Positions 32,459 through 43,393 of a DNA stretch of 64,000 nt are shown one piece after another. Numbering within the stretch: the stretch's first letter is position 1; every line of letters starts with the position of its first letter. Under the pieces are notes generated by a model. The model did no database searches. It saw only the letters and a list, made by a program, of their open reading frames with translations, and had not been told where the DNA came from. Origin of the DNA: Pseudoxanthomonas sp. NC8 (GTDB taxonomy: Bacteria > Pseudomonadota > Gammaproteobacteria > Xanthomonadales > Xanthomonadaceae); NCBI GenBank assembly GCA_025232375.1, contig CP060419.1:2355001-2419000 (forward strand). The letters run 5' to 3'. Both the position numbers and the translations under genes were made by a program.

Positions 32459-33999
32459 ATGCCAAGTTCCCTCACTTCGCGCCCCCATAGATCCAGGACG
32501 GCGACGCGCTGGCCGCGATCGACCTGGGCTCCAACAGTTTCCACATGGTCCTGGCCCAGTACACGCTGGGCCAGTTGCGTGTGGTGGATCGCCTGCGCGA
32601 AACCGTGCGCATGGCCGACGGCCTGGATGGAAACGGCGGACTGTCCGAACCGGCGCGACGGCGCGCGCTCGACTGCCTTGCCTGGCCCGCTTCGGCCAGC
32701 GCCTGCGCGGCGTGCCGCGCCTGCACGTGCGCGCACTGGCGACCAATACCGTGCGCCAGCTGCGCGATCCGCAGGCCTTCCTCAAGCAGGCAGAGGCCGC
32801 GCTGGGCGCGCCGATCGAAGTGGTCTCCGGCCGCGAGGAGGCGCGCCTGATCTACCTTGGCGTGGCCCACGCGCAGCCGCCCAAGCCCGGCCAGCTGCGC
32901 CTTGGTCATCGACATCGGTGGCGGCTCGACCGAATTCATCATCGGCCGCGGCTTCGACCCGGTGGAACGCGAGAGCCTGCAGGCCGGCTGCATCGCCAGT
33001 ACCCGCCGCTTCTTCCCCAACGGCCGGCTGTCGAAGAAGAAGTGGAAGGACGCGCTGACCGAGATCAGCGCCGAATTCCAGCAATTCGCCGGCCTGTACC
33101 GGGCACTGGGCTGGCAGGAGGCGCTGGGTTCCTCCGGCACGCACAAGGCGATCGGCGAGATCTGCGCGGCGATGCGCCTGACCAAGGGCGCGATCACCGC
33201 CGAGGCGCTGCCGCAGTTGCGCGAGCGCCTGCTCCAGGCCGAGAGCATCGACCAGATCGACCTGCCGGGACTGTCCAGCGACCGCCGCCCGATCATCGCC
33301 GGCGGCGTGCTGGTGCTCGAGGCCGCGTTCCAGGCGCTCGGCCTGCAGAAGCTGCTGGTGAGCAAGGCGGCCATGCGCGAAGGCATCCTCTACGACATGC
33401 TCGGCCGCGGCGGCGGCGGCAACGACCCGCGCGACGCTTCGGTGGCCGCATTGACCCAGCGCTACGGCATCGACGAGGCCCTGGGCCGCGCGCGTGGAAG
33501 GCACCGCGATGCGGCTGTGCGAACAGGTCGCCGATGCTTATGGCCCTGGATGACGACGACGCGAACATGCTCGGCTGGGCCGCGCGGGTACACGAGCTGG
33601 GCCTGGTGATCGCCCACAGCCAGTACCACGTGCATGGCGCCTACGTGCTGGAGCACTCCGACATCGCCGGTTTCTCGCGGCAGGAGCAGCAGGTGCTGGC
33701 GGCGCTGGTCCGCACCCATCGCCGCGGGGTGCCCAAGAACGCCTTCGACGCCCTGCCCGACCGCCTGCTGCTGTCGGCCCGGCGCAAGGCCGCCCTGCTG
33801 CGCGTGGCGGTGCTGCTGCACCGCGCGCACGACAGCGACCACATTCCACAGCTGGACCTGTCGGCCGACGGCAACCGCCTGCGCCCTGGTGGTGAGCCGC
33901 CAGTGGATCGCCAACCGCCCGCTGCTGCGCGCCGACCTGCTGGTGGAAAAGGAAGGCATGCCCGGACTGGGCATCGAGTTCCAGCCGATGGTGGTCTGA
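32459..33999 (+). CDS. ppx: Ppx/GppA-type exopolyphosphatase, several frameshifts
   Basis: Ppx hydrolyses polyphosphate from its ends; the same fold can cleave pppGpp (GppA). It has the ASKHA phosphate-1 motif AIDLGSNSFHMVLAQ, phosphate-2 VIDIGGGSTEFIIGRG and the segment PIIAGGVLVLEAAFQALG; an HD-like C-terminal domain follows with VHELGLVIAHSQYHVHGAY. Joined length is about 513 residues. Breaks near 32495, 32685, 32905 (CGCCTTGGTC for CGCCTGGTC), 33490, 33530 and 33885. TAAAAT at 32446-32451 looks like a -10 element, so it may have its own promoter besides readthrough from ppk. Confidence 0.93.
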
Positions 34000-34135
34000 G
34001 GCCGCGTCCCGGCGCCATCGCCCACCCGGTCGGGCCAACGCCGCGGCGCCCCCGGTCCCGCGACCGCCGCGGACGCGTTAACCCCACCGGCCACAGCCAG
34101 GCGTTCGATCTCCCGTCCAACCCGGGAGTCCCGCC

Positions 34136-35907
34136 ATGCGCACCAGATCCATGTTTCCCGTTTCCGTCGCCCTTGGCGCCGGCACGCTGCTGTTCGTCCT
34201 GGCCCTGTCGGCCTGCCGCTCCAGTCCGCCCACGGCCGTGCGCGAGGACGCCGACGCCGGCGCGAAATCGGCGGCGACTGACCTATGGCCGAACCGGTGG
34301 CGGCCGACGCCTACGCTCCCGCTGCCCCACCGCCCCCGCCGGCACCGCTCACGGCACTGGAAGCCGCGCGCGAAATGCCCGCCCCCGGGTGGCCAACGCC
34401 GCAGTCGGCCGGGCTGCGCCGGCAGCGATGACGTTCATGCCCGCTGCCGCGCCGCCCGAGGTCAACACCGAGCGCTACGAGGGACGCACCGACAACCCGG
34501 TCCAGCGCGCGAGCGAGCAGCCGCTGTCGACCTTCTCCGTCGACGTGGACACCGGCAGCTATGCGAACGTGCGGCGGATGCTGCGCCCAGGAGTGCGGCC
34601 GCCCGCCGACGCGGTGCGGGTGGAGGAATTCCTCAACTACTTCAGCTACGGCCACCCGGCTCCGGCCACGCGCGCCGTCCCGTTCCGGGTGACCACAGAA
34701 CTGGCGCCCTCGCCCTGGCACCCGAAGCGGCAGCTGCTGATGGTCGGGATCAAGGGTTACGACGTGGCCAAGGCGACCCTGCCACCGGCGAACCTATGGT
34801 GTTCTGGTCGACACCTCCGGTTCGATGCAGTCGCCGGACAAACTGCCGCTGCTCAAGCAGGCCTTCGCCCGGCTCGTCCCGCAGCTGCGCGAGCAGGACC
34901 GCGTCTCGATCGTGGTGTACGCCGGCGCGGCAGGCCTTGGTCCTGCCGCCGACGCCGGGCAATCGCCACGCCGAGATCCTCGCCGCGCTCGACCGCCTGG
35001 AAGCCGGCGGCAGCACCAACGGCGGCGAAGGCATCCGCCTGGCCTACGCGGTGGCGCGGCAGGCCTACGCGCAAGGCGGCGTCAACCGGATCCTGCTGGC
35101 CACCGACGGCGACTTCAACGTCGGCACGGTCGATCGCGGCACCCGAAAACCTGGGTCGCCGACCAGCGCAGGTCGGGCATCGCGCTGTCCACGCTCGGCT
35201 TCGGCGAAGGCAACTACAACGACGCGATGGCCGAGCGCCTGGCCGATGCCGGCGACGGCAACCACGCCTACATCGACACCCCCGACGAGGCCCGCAAGGT
35301 GCTGGTCGAGCAGATGCAGGCGACGCTGCTGACGATCGCCAACGACGTGAAGATCCAGATCGAGTTCAACCCGGCGCAGGTGGCCGAATACCGGCTGGTG
35401 GGTTACGAGAACCGCCTGCTGGATCGCGAGGATTTCGCCAACGACCGGGTCGATGCCGGCGACATCGGCGCCGGCCACGAAGTCACCGCGCTGTACGAGA
35501 TCGCGCTGGTCGGCTCCGGCGGCGAGCGCCTGCCGCCACTACGCTACGGGCACGCATCGACGGGCAGCGACGCGAAAAGCGGCGAGCTGGCCCATCTGCG
35601 CCTGCGCTACAAACTGCCCTGGCAGGAAAACAGCCGGCTGATCGAGAGCCCGATCCGGCGCGCGTCGCTGCAGGCCCGCTCCAGCGAATCGCTGCGCTTC
35701 GCCACCGCCGTGGCCGGCTATGCCGACCTGCTGCGCGGCGGCGGCAATGTCGGTGACTGGGACTGGAACGACGTGGCCGCCAGCGCGCGCAGCGCGATCG
35801 GCGAGGACCGCTGGGGTCTTCGTGGCGAGTTCGTCGGCCTGGTCGAGTCGGCGCGGCACATCACCGCGGCCGATGGCGGTGCCGCACAGGCCATCGCCGG
35901 GGAATGA
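34136..35907 (+). CDS. YfbK-like von Willebrand factor A lipoprotein, several frameshifts
   Basis: A secreted lipoprotein of about 590 residues: signal with lipobox LSAC (Cys near residue 27), a Pro/Ala-rich linker, then a YfbK-type N-terminal domain (LSTFSVDVDTGSYANVRRML, VRVEEFLNYFSYG), a VWA domain with MIDAS start VDTSGSMQSPDKL and the ILLATDGDFNVG strand, and a C-terminal domain ending near AIAGE. Breaks at about 34286 and 34797 both read CCTATGG for CCTGG; others near 34385, 34935 and 35147. The MIDAS residues are complete when frames are joined. Function of the family is unknown; metal-dependent protein binding at the cell surface is likely. Confidence 0.85.
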
Positions 35908-35969
35908 ACCCGGGGCGCGGTCGCCAGCGGCGGCCGCGCCGTTTCCCGCCGGGCGCGATGCCCGGACCT

Positions 35970-36915
35970 TCAGCCGAGCAGATGCTCCAGCACGGCCATG
36001 CGCACGGCCACGCCATTGGCGACCTGGCGCAGCACCCACGACTGCGGGCCGTCGGCCACCTCGTCGGTGATCTCCACGCCACGGTTGATCGGGCCCGGAT
36101 GCAGCACCGCCGCGCCCGGCGCGGCGCGCGCCAGGCGCTCGGCGGTCAGCCCGTAGTGGACGTGGTAGTCCTCCAGCGAAGGCACCAGTCCCTCCTCCAT
36201 CCGCTCGCGCTGCAGGCGCAGCATCATCACCGCGTCCACGCCCTCGAGCATGGCATCGAAATCGGTGCCGACCACGCAACCGGCGGTGGTGCCGGCATCG
36301 GGCAGCAGCGAAGCCGGGCCGCAGACGCGGACTTCGCCGGCACCGAGCGTGCGCAGCGCGTGCAGGTCCGAACGCGCCACGCGCGAGTGCTTCACATCGC
36401 CCACGATCAGCACCTTCAGCCGCGAGAAATCGCCGCCGCAGGCCTGGCGCAGGGTCAGCATGTCGAGCAACCCCTGGGTCGGGTGCGCGCTGCGGCCGTC
36501 GCCGGCGTTGACCAGCGCAGTGCCCTCGCCGGCCACGTCGGCCAGACGCTGTACCGCGCCGTCGTCGGGGTGGCGCACGATGAAGCCGCGCACGCCCATC
36601 GCCTCGATGTTCTTCAGTGTGTCGCGCGCGGTCTCGCCCTTGCGGGTCGACGACGTGGAAGCGTCGAAGTTGAGCACGTCCGCACCCAGCCGCTGCGCGG
36701 CCAGCTGGAACGAACTGCGCGTGCGCGTGGACGGCTCGAAGAACAGCGTGCAGACCGCGCTTCCGGCCAGCACCGTGCGCTTGCCCACGCGCCCGACCGC
36801 CGCGTCGCGGATCTGCCCGGCGCGGTCGAGCAGCTGCACCCGGGGTGGCGCGCGGCAACCCTTCCAGGGTGAGCAGGTGGCGGAGGCGGCCGGTCGAATC
36901 GATCTGGGGCGTCAT
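35970..36915 (-). CDS. pyrB: PyrB, aspartate carbamoyltransferase catalytic subunit, one frameshift
   Basis: PyrB makes N-carbamoyl-aspartate, the first committed pyrimidine step. The frame shows the carbamoyl-phosphate motif FFEPSTRTRSSFQLAAQRLG, then STRKGETARDTLKN, HPTQGLLDMLTL, KVLIVGDVKHSRVARS and VLHPGPINRGVEI. The N-terminal 20 residues (MTPQIDSTGRLRHLLTLEGL) are in another frame. The join at about 36842 reads ACCCCGGGTG where ACCCTGGTG is expected, again a CCTGG site. Restored length is about 314 residues. It lies just after ruvX on the same strand, as in Pseudomonas and Xanthomonas. Confidence 0.95.
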
Positions 36916-36956
36916 GGTCGGTCTGCGTGCGGGACGGAATGGGTGGGGTGCCGCCG

Positions 36957-37430
36957 CTACAGCGGCGTGGCGTTGTCGGGGGCGGAAAGCCAGCGTTCGA
37001 TGATCACCGCCGCCGCCGCGGCGTCGAGCGCCTCGGCATCGCGGCGGCGACGGTTGCCGGCGGCGCGTTCGCGGGCGAAGCGCTGCGCGGCTTCGATCGA
37101 ACTGGAGCGCTCGTCGACCATCACCACCGGCAACCTGTAGCGGGCCTTGAGCTCGTGGGCGAATGCGCGGGCACGGCGGCGGATCGGCTGGTCACCGCCG
37201 TCCAGGGTCAACGGATCGCCGACCATAAGGCCGCGCGGGCGCCACTCGCCATGCAGGCGGTCGAGGGCCTTCCAGTCGGGACCGGCGGCGTGCACGTCGA
37301 CCACGGCCACCGCGCGTGCGCCGCCCGGGGCACTGCCGACGGCCACGCCAATCCGTCGCGAACCGACGTCGAAACCGAGCACGATCGCGTCGGCCGGCGG
37401 TGCTCCCGTGCTCACGGACGGATCAGGCAT
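36957..37430 (-). CDS. ruvX: RuvX (YqgF), Holliday-junction-resolvase-like 16S rRNA maturation nuclease
   Basis: The YqgF/RuvX family has an RNase-H-like fold and acts in 5' processing of pre-16S rRNA. The intact 157-residue frame has [15 protein letters not shown] with the first catalytic Asp, [13 protein letters not shown] with a second acidic pair, and a late [16 protein letters not shown]. The ATG overlaps the algH stop by eight bases and pyrB follows 41 bases after its stop, giving algH-ruvX-pyrB. A GLMVG in the middle comes from CCATAAGG and probably should read GLVVG. Confidence 0.92.
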   Translation of the reverse strand: MPDPSVSTGAPPADAIVLGFDVGSRRIGVAVGSAPGGARAVAVVDVHAAGPDWKALDRLHGEWRPRGLMVGDPLTLDGGDQPIRRRARAFAHELKARYRLPVVMVDERSSSIEAAQRFARERAAGNRRRRDAEALDAAAAAVIIERWLSAPDNATPL

Positions 37431-37993
37431 GCCCGCTGTAGTCGGTAAGGCGGAACAGGTTGTCCACGCCAATGCGCCCGGCCGCGGTCTGCCAGCGCCG
37501 TTCCAGCGGCAGGTCGAACAGCAGCTCGTTGTCCACCGGTGCGGTCAGCCAGGTGTTCTCGCCGAGTTCGAACTCCAGCTGCCCCGCGCCCCACCCGGCG
37601 CAGCCCGGGGCCACGACCGCATGCGCCGGCCCTTCGCCCACCGCCATCGCCTCGAGGATGTCGCGCGAAGTCGTCAGGTACAGGCCGGTGCCGACCTGCA
37701 GGGTGGAATCCCACTCCTGCATCCCGTCATGCAGCACGAAGCCCCGCTCCTGGTGCACCGGGCCACCGTGCAGCACGGCCCGCGCGCACAGCGTCTGGTC
37801 GTCGCTGCCGATGCCCATCTGCGAAAAGACCTTGGCCAAGCGTGTATTCGGAGGCGCGGTTGACCACCACGCCCATCGCGCCCTGCTCGTCGTGCTGGCA
37901 GATCAGCGCCACGGTGCGGGAAAAGTTCGGGTCGGACAGCGCCGGCAGCGCGATCAGCAGCTGGTTGGTAAGGTTGTCGTTCGGCGCGGACAT
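37423..37993 (-). CDS. algH: AlgH/YqgE family protein, one frameshift
   Basis: UPF0301 (AlgH/YqgE), a widely conserved protein of about 189 residues with unclear function; in Pseudomonas it was first described as an alginate regulator. It starts [19 protein letters not shown], continues [20 protein letters not shown] and has the conserved [14 protein letters not shown] and [20 protein letters not shown]. The break is at about 37842, where CTTGGCC carries an extra T. It is the first gene of algH-ruvX-pyrB. Confidence 0.93.
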
Positions 37994-38071
37994 GCCGCCA
38001 TTCTAGCGCCGCGCGGCGTGCACGGCCCGTGGCGCTGCCATAATCGGGCCTCTTCCGGCCCCGGCTCGACC

Positions 38072-38605
38072 ATGTCCGGCTACTGCGACTTCGCCCCCGG
38101 CCATCCCCTGCATGGCCCGTACCACGACGCCGAATACGGATTCCCGCAGCGCGAGGAACGCGTGCTGTTCGAGCGCCTGCTGCTGGAGATCAACCAGGCC
38201 GGTCTGAGCTGGGAAACGATGCTGAAAAAGCGCGAAGGCTTCCGCCGCGCCTACGACGGTTTCGACGTCGAGAGGGTCGCCGCCTACGGGCCGGCCGACC
38301 GGACGCGGCTGCTCGCCGACCCGGGGATCATCCGCAACCGGCTCAAGGTCGATGCAGCGATCCACAATGCCGGCGTGATCCTCGGCCTGCGTGCGTCGCA
38401 TGGCGGTTTCGCCGCGTGGCTCGACGCGCACCATCCCCTGGACAAGGCAGGCTGGGTCAAGCTGTTCAGGAAAACCTTCCGCTTCACCGGCGGCGAGATC
38501 ACCGGCGAGTTCCTGATGAGCCTGGGCTACCTGCCCGGTGCGCACCGCGAAACCTGCCCGGCCCATGCGCGGATCGCCAGGCTGGCGCCGCCGTGGATGG
38601 CCTGA
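38072..38605 (+). CDS. tag: Tag, DNA-3-methyladenine glycosylase I
   Basis: Tag removes 3-methyladenine from alkylated DNA. The intact 177-residue frame begins MSGYCDFAPGHPLHGPYHDA with the zinc-binding Cys and His, has LLLEINQAGLSWETMLKKRE with the base-recognition Glu and Trp, and the C-terminal zinc ligands in HRETCPAHARI. Length and start fit the family. It is divergent from algH with about 78 bases between them. Confidence 0.96.
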   Translation: MSGYCDFAPGHPLHGPYHDAEYGFPQREERVLFERLLLEINQAGLSWETMLKKREGFRRAYDGFDVERVAAYGPADRTRLLADPGIIRNRLKVDAAIHNAGVILGLRASHGGFAAWLDAHHPLDKAGWVKLFRKTFRFTGGEITGEFLMSLGYLPGAHRETCPAHARIARLAPPWMA

Positions 38606-38662
38606 TGCGGGCCTGACCCCGGGCCCGGCACCGGACCGGTGGAACCCGCCCGGTGCCCGCGG

Positions 38663-39378
38663 TCACACGCCCATGTAGCGGTTGGGCCGGTGGTTGAACA
38701 TCAGCACACCAGGCTCAGCACCACCGCGCCGATCGCCGAATACAGCACTTTCGGCGGCGACAGCACGAACAGGGCGCCCGCCATCAGCAGCGTATCGAAG
38801 GCCAACTGCACCTTGCCCGCGCTCCAGCCGCGGTCGCGCTGCAGGTACACGGCGAGGATGCCGATGCCACCCAGGCTGGCGCGGTGGCGGATGAAGAACA
38901 GGACCGCCAATCCACACAACGCTCCGCCGACCACCGCCGAGTACAGCGGGCTCATGTACGCCCAGCCGGCCCAGCGCGGCAGCAGGTCGGTGAGCAGGCC
39001 GACACCGCCGACCGCCGCGAAGGTCTTGAGGGTGAACTCCCAGCCCATCCGCCTCACCGCGATCCAGTAGAACGGCAGGTTGACCAGCACGAAAACGAGC
39101 CCGAAGTTCCAGCCCAGCGCGTAGTGCAGCAGGAACGACACGCCGGCCATGCCGCCGATCATGATCCCGCCCTGGGCGAACACGGCCAGGCCGAGCGCCG
39201 CCACCAGCGTGGTAAGGACCATGCCCGCGTCCTCGGCCAGCGAGTGGTGGAACGCGCGGTCGTCGGCCCGGGTTCCGGCGGAGTCGGGGGCGGGGTCAGC
39301 GGGCCGGCGGTGACGACGGCGCCGTCTTCGGGCAGGGGGTGCCTGGCCGGGCCTGAGGTCCGGATCGGTACTGTTCAC
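38663..39378 (-). CDS. YitT-family (DUF161) membrane protein, C-terminal frameshift
   Basis: A polytopic inner-membrane protein of about 237 residues. After a basic N-terminus (RRRRRRHR) there are five or six hydrophobic segments with the DUF161 features AQGGIMIGGMAGVSFLLHY and FFIRHRASLGGIGILAVYL. At about 38712 the sequence GAGCCTGGTGTGCTGATG has two extra bases relative to a continuous LSLVLMFNHRPNRYMGV ending at 38663; the early stop at 38701 is therefore probably wrong. YitT proteins lack a known substrate; no DUF2179 domain is present. Confidence 0.78.
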
Positions 39379-39502
39379 GTGGGCGGAGGGCGGTGCGATG
39401 GGGCGCGGATTCTAACCGCACCGGCATCCCGTCGCCGCCCGCCGGATGCCCGCCCGCGCGACCGGGCAGCGCCGCACGCGGCACCGCCCGCAATCCTTCC
39501 GC

Positions 39503-40635
39503 TCAGCGCGTCTCGGCGATTTCCACGCCGTCGAGCCCCTGCGTAAAGGTGCGCGCGTCGCCACCCTGCGACAGCTTGATGCGCAGGCGCACCTCGTTCT
39601 GCGAGTCGGCGTAGCGCAGCGCGTCCTCGTAGCTGATCTCCCCGGCCTGGTACAGCTCGAACAGGCTCTGGTCGAAGGTCTTCATGCCGAGGTTGGTCGA
39701 CTCCTTCATCAGTTCCTTGAGCTTGTGGATCTCGCCGTCGCGGATGTAGTCCTGGACCAGCGGCGTGCCAAGCAGGATTTCCATCGCCACGCGACGGCCC
39801 TTGCCGTCCGGGGTCGGGATCAGCTGCTGGGCGACCACGCCCTTGAGGTTCAGCGACAGGTCCATCAACAGCTGGCTGCGCCGGTCCTCGGGGAAGAAGT
39901 TGATGATGCGGTCCATCGCCTGGTTGGCGTTGTTCGCATGCAGGGTGCACAGCACCAGGTGGCCGGTTTCGGCGAAGGCGATGGCGTGGTCCATGCCCTC
40001 GCGGGTGCGGACCTCGCCGATCATGATCACGTCCGGCGCCTGGCGCAGGGTGTTCTTCAGCGCCGCGTCCCAGCTGTCGGTATCGATGCCGACCTCGCGC
40101 TGGGTGATGATGCAGCCCTCGTGCTTGTGCACGAATTCGATCGGGTCCTCGATGGTGATGATGTGGCCGGTCGAATTCTGGTTGCGATAGCCGATCATCG
40201 CCGCCAGCGAGGTCGACTTGCCGTGGTGCCGGTGGCGCCGACGAAGATGATGATGCCGCGCTTGGTCATCGCCAGCGTCTTGATCACCGGCGGCAGGTTC
40301 AGCTCCTCCACCGTCGGGATCTTGGTCTCGATCCGGCGCAGGACCATGCCGACCTGGTTGCGCTGGTAGAAGCAGCTCACGCGGAACCGGCCCACGCCGG
40401 CCACGCCGATGGCGAAGTTGCACTCGTGGGTCTTCTCGAACTCCTCGCGCTGCGACGGCGTCATCACGTTCAGCACCAGGTCGCGGCTCTGCTGCGGCGT
40501 CAGCGGCGTCTGCGTGATGGGGCTGATCTTGCCGTGCACCTTCATCGCCGGCGGCATGCCCGCGGTGATGAACAGGTCCGACGCCTTCTGGTGCGCCATG
40601 AGCTTGAGGAACGAGGTGAAGTCGATGGTACTCAT
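39503..40635 (-). CDS. pilU: PilU, type IV pilus retraction ATPase-like protein, one frameshift
   Basis: PilU is the PilT paralogue that supports pilus retraction. It starts MSTIDFTSFLKLMAHQKASD, has the conserved IITIEDPIEFVHKHEGCII, Walker B-like APDVIMIGEVRTREGMDHAI and CTLHANNANQAMDRIINFF. The Walker A region (GATGSGKST) is damaged at about 40228, where GGCACCACGG replaces the expected GGCTCCGG and shifts the frame. Joined length is about 377 residues, longer than PilT, with the C-terminal tail typical of PilU. It lies 50 bases downstream of pilT. Confidence 0.94.
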
Positions 40636-40685
40636 CGCGGTGCTCCGGGTATGCGTGGGCGTCGGGCCGGGCTATGCCACGGCCG

Positions 40686-41718
40686 TCACTCGAACAGGCG
40701 CTTGTCCTTGGCGTATTCCCGGGCCTGGTGGCGGGTGATCAGGCCACGCTTGTAAGGTCCTGCAGGTGCTGGTGGGGTCATCATGCCGTACTGCTGGCCG
40801 GTCTGGATCGACGAATACATCTGCGCGACCTTGTCCTCGCGGATCAGGTTGCGGATGGCGGGGGTGCCGACCATGATTTCCCACGCCGCGGTGCGGCCGC
40901 CGCCGACCTTCTTCAGCAGCGCCTGCGAAATCACCGCGCGCAGCGACTCCGACAGCATCGAGCGGACCATCGGCTTCTCGCCGGCGGGGAACACGTCGAT
41001 GATGCGGTCGATGGTCTTGGCCGCCGACGAGGTGTGCAGGGTGCCGAACACCAGGTGGCCGGTTTCCGCGGCGGTCAGCGCCAGGCGGATGGTTTCCAGG
41101 TCGCGCATTTCGCCGACCAGGATGTAGTCGGGGTCTTCGCGCAGCGCCGAGCGCAGCGCCTCGTTGAAGCCGTGCGTGTCGCGGTGCACCTCGCGCTGGT
41201 TGATCAGGCACTTCTGCGAGGTAGCGAACTCGATCGGGTCCTCGACGGTGAGGATGTGCCCGTATTCGTTCTTGTTGATGTGGTCGACCATCGCCGCCAG
41301 CGTGGTCGACTTGCCCGAGCCGGTCGGACCGGTGACTAAGGATCAGGCCCTGCGGCTGGTCGATCAGCTCGCGGAAGATCGGCGGGCAACCCAGGTCTTC
41401 CAGGCTCAGCACGTCGGAAGGAATGGTGCGGAACACCGCGCCGGCGCCGCGGTTCTGGTTGAACGCGTTGACGCGGAAGCGGGCCAGCGAGGGGATCTCG
41501 AACGAGAAGTCGACCTCGAGGAATTCCTCGTAGTCGCGCCGCTGCTTGTCCGACATGATGTCGTACACGAGGGCGTGCACCTGTTTGTGGTCCAGTGCCG
41601 GGATGTTGATCCGGCGCACGTCGCCATCGACGCGAATCATCGGCGGCAGGCCCGCCGAGAGGTGCAGGTCGGACGCCTTGTTCTTGACCGAGAAAGCCAG
41701 CAGTTCGGCGATATCCAT
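40686..41718 (-). CDS. pilT: PilT, type IV pilus retraction ATPase, frameshifted
   Basis: PilT is the hexameric ATPase driving pilus disassembly for twitching motility. It starts MDIAELLAFSVKNKASDLHL, has ILTVEDPIEFATSQKCLINQ, DPDYILVGEMRDLETIRLAL and FGTLHTSSAAKTIDRIIDVF. Walker A is broken at about 41336, where ATCCTTAGTCACC replaces ATCCTGGTCACC. A second, self-compensating pair of indels at about 40745-40790 gives PPAPAGP in place of the usual DQxLQDL before YKRGLI. Restored length is 344 residues. It is divergent from yggS across 122 bases. Confidence 0.95.
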
Positions 41719-41840
41719 GCGCGTGTTCCCCGTGATCCAGCCGCCAATCGACAGTCCGCGATCTGTCGCGGACTGGAACGATACATCCCCGCACGGCAGT
41801 ATAGCGCTCCCGCCGCTGCCGCCAATGGCCCGCCACGCCA

Positions 41841-42521
41841 ATGCCCGACGATCGCCTGCGAAACGTGATGCAGCGCATCCTGAACGCGGCGGACGCGGCG
41901 AAGCGGCCAGTCCCTGCCCTGCTGGCCGTGTCCAAGACCCAGCCGGCCGAAGCGGTGGCGGCTTTGGCCGCTGCAGGCCAGCAGGCGTTCGGCGAGAACT
42001 ACGTGCAGGAAGCGGCGGCCAAGCGCGCCGCCCTTACCGCAGTCCATCCGGCCTTGGAGTGGCACCTGATCGGCCACCTGCAGTCGAACAAGGCCGCGCT
42101 GGCCGCCGAAACCTTCGACTGGGTGCAGAGCATCGACCGGCCGAGCGTGGTCGATGCCCTCGCCCGCCATCGCAGCACCGGGCGCGGGCCGCTGAACGTG
42201 CTCATCCAGGTCAATGTCGAAGGCGAGGCCGGCAAGGCCGGCTGCCGGCCGGAAGACCTGGACGCACTGGCCGCACGCGTGGCCGCGCAGCCGCGGCTGG
42301 CGTTGCGCGGACTGATGTCGATCCCCGTGCCGTATCCGGACCCCGAACAGCGGCGACCGGCGTTCCGCCGCATGCGCGCGCTGCTCGAGGATCTGGCTAC
42401 CCGCCATCGCGGGGTGGACACCCTGTCGATGGGCATGAGCGACGACTTTCCCGTCGCCATCGCCGAGGGTGCGACCCTGGTGCGGATCGGCACCGCCCTG
42501 TTCGGGCCACGGACCAGCTGA
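41841..42521 (+). CDS. yggS: YggS, pyridoxal-phosphate homeostasis protein
   Basis: YggS/PLPBP is a PLP-binding TIM-barrel protein without known catalysis that controls vitamin B6 and amino-acid pools. The intact 226-residue frame has the PLP Lys in LLAVSKTQP, then FGENYVQEA, WHLIGHLQSNKA, VLIQVNVEGEAGKAG and LSMGMSDDFPVAIAEGAT, all family hallmarks. It begins the yggS-proC-DUF4426 operon, a common arrangement near pilT. Confidence 0.97.
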   Translation: MPDDRLRNVMQRILNAADAAKRPVPALLAVSKTQPAEAVAALAAAGQQAFGENYVQEAAAKRAALTAVHPALEWHLIGHLQSNKAALAAETFDWVQSIDRPSVVDALARHRSTGRGPLNVLIQVNVEGEAGKAGCRPEDLDALAARVAAQPRLALRGLMSIPVPYPDPEQRRPAFRRMRALLEDLATRHRGVDTLSMGMSDDFPVAIAEGATLVRIGTALFGPRTS

Positions 42522-42554
42522 GCCACTTCCCCCTTTCCACGGAATCGCCTGACG

Positions 42555-43393
42555 ATGAGCGCACCCACCCACGACCACGACACCTGGCCTTTGTCGGCGG
42601 CGGCAACATGGCTCGCAGCCTGATCGGCGGCCTGGCGCGGCGTGGCGTGGACACGCGCCGGATCCGCGTCGCCGAACCGGTCGCGGCCGCGCGCGAGGCG
42701 CTGGCGGCCGACTTCGGCGTACAGGTCTTCGAGCACGGCGAGGACGCCGTTGCCGGCGCCAGCCTGTGGCTGCTGGCGGTCAAGCCGCAGATGATGCGCG
42801 CGGCCTGCGCTCCGCTCGCCGGCGCGGCGCAGGCGCAGCGGCCGCTGGTGGTATCGATCGCCGCCGGCATCCCGATCGCGCGCCTGCAGCACTGGCTGGG
42901 CGGCGCCCTGCCCGTGGTGCGCTGCATGCCCAACACCCCGGCCCTGCTCGGCGCCGGGGTGACCGGCCTGTATGCGGGCGACGGCGTCGACGCCAGCCAG
43001 CGCCAGCGTGCCCAGGACCTGCTGTCCAGTGCCGGCGCCACCGTCTGGGTCGATGCCGAGCCCCTGATCGACGTGGTCACCGCGGTCTCCGGCAGCGGCC
43101 CGGCCTATGCGTTCCTGCTGGCCGAAGCGATGGAGGCGGCGGCGATCGCCGAGGGCCTGCCCGCGGCCGACGCCCGCACCCTGGTGGTGCAGACCCTGCT
43201 CGGCGCCGGGCGCATGCTCGACGAAGCCGGGGAAGCTCCGGCCGAGCTGCGCCGCCGGGTCACCTCGCCCGGGGGTACGACCCAGGCGGCGATCGAGACA
43301 TTCCAGGCCGGCGGCTTCGAAGCCCTGGTCGCAGCCGCGGTGCATGCCGCTCGCGAACGCGGCGCCGCGCTGGCCGCGGCGGGCGAACCGTGA
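42555..43393 (+). CDS. proC: ProC, pyrroline-5-carboxylate reductase, one frameshift
   Basis: ProC reduces pyrroline-5-carboxylate to proline. The NAD(P)-binding motif LAFVGGGNMARSLIGGL, the AVKPQMM segment, CMPNTPALLGAGVTGLYAG, TAVSGSGPAYAFLLAEA and RRRVTSPGGTTQAAIETF are present. Near the N-terminus (about 42586) ACACCTGGCC stands for ACACCCTGGCC, one C short at CCTGG, which shifts the frame after ATG AGC GCA. Restored length about 279 residues. The stop overlaps the following GTG start (GTGA). Confidence 0.95.
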
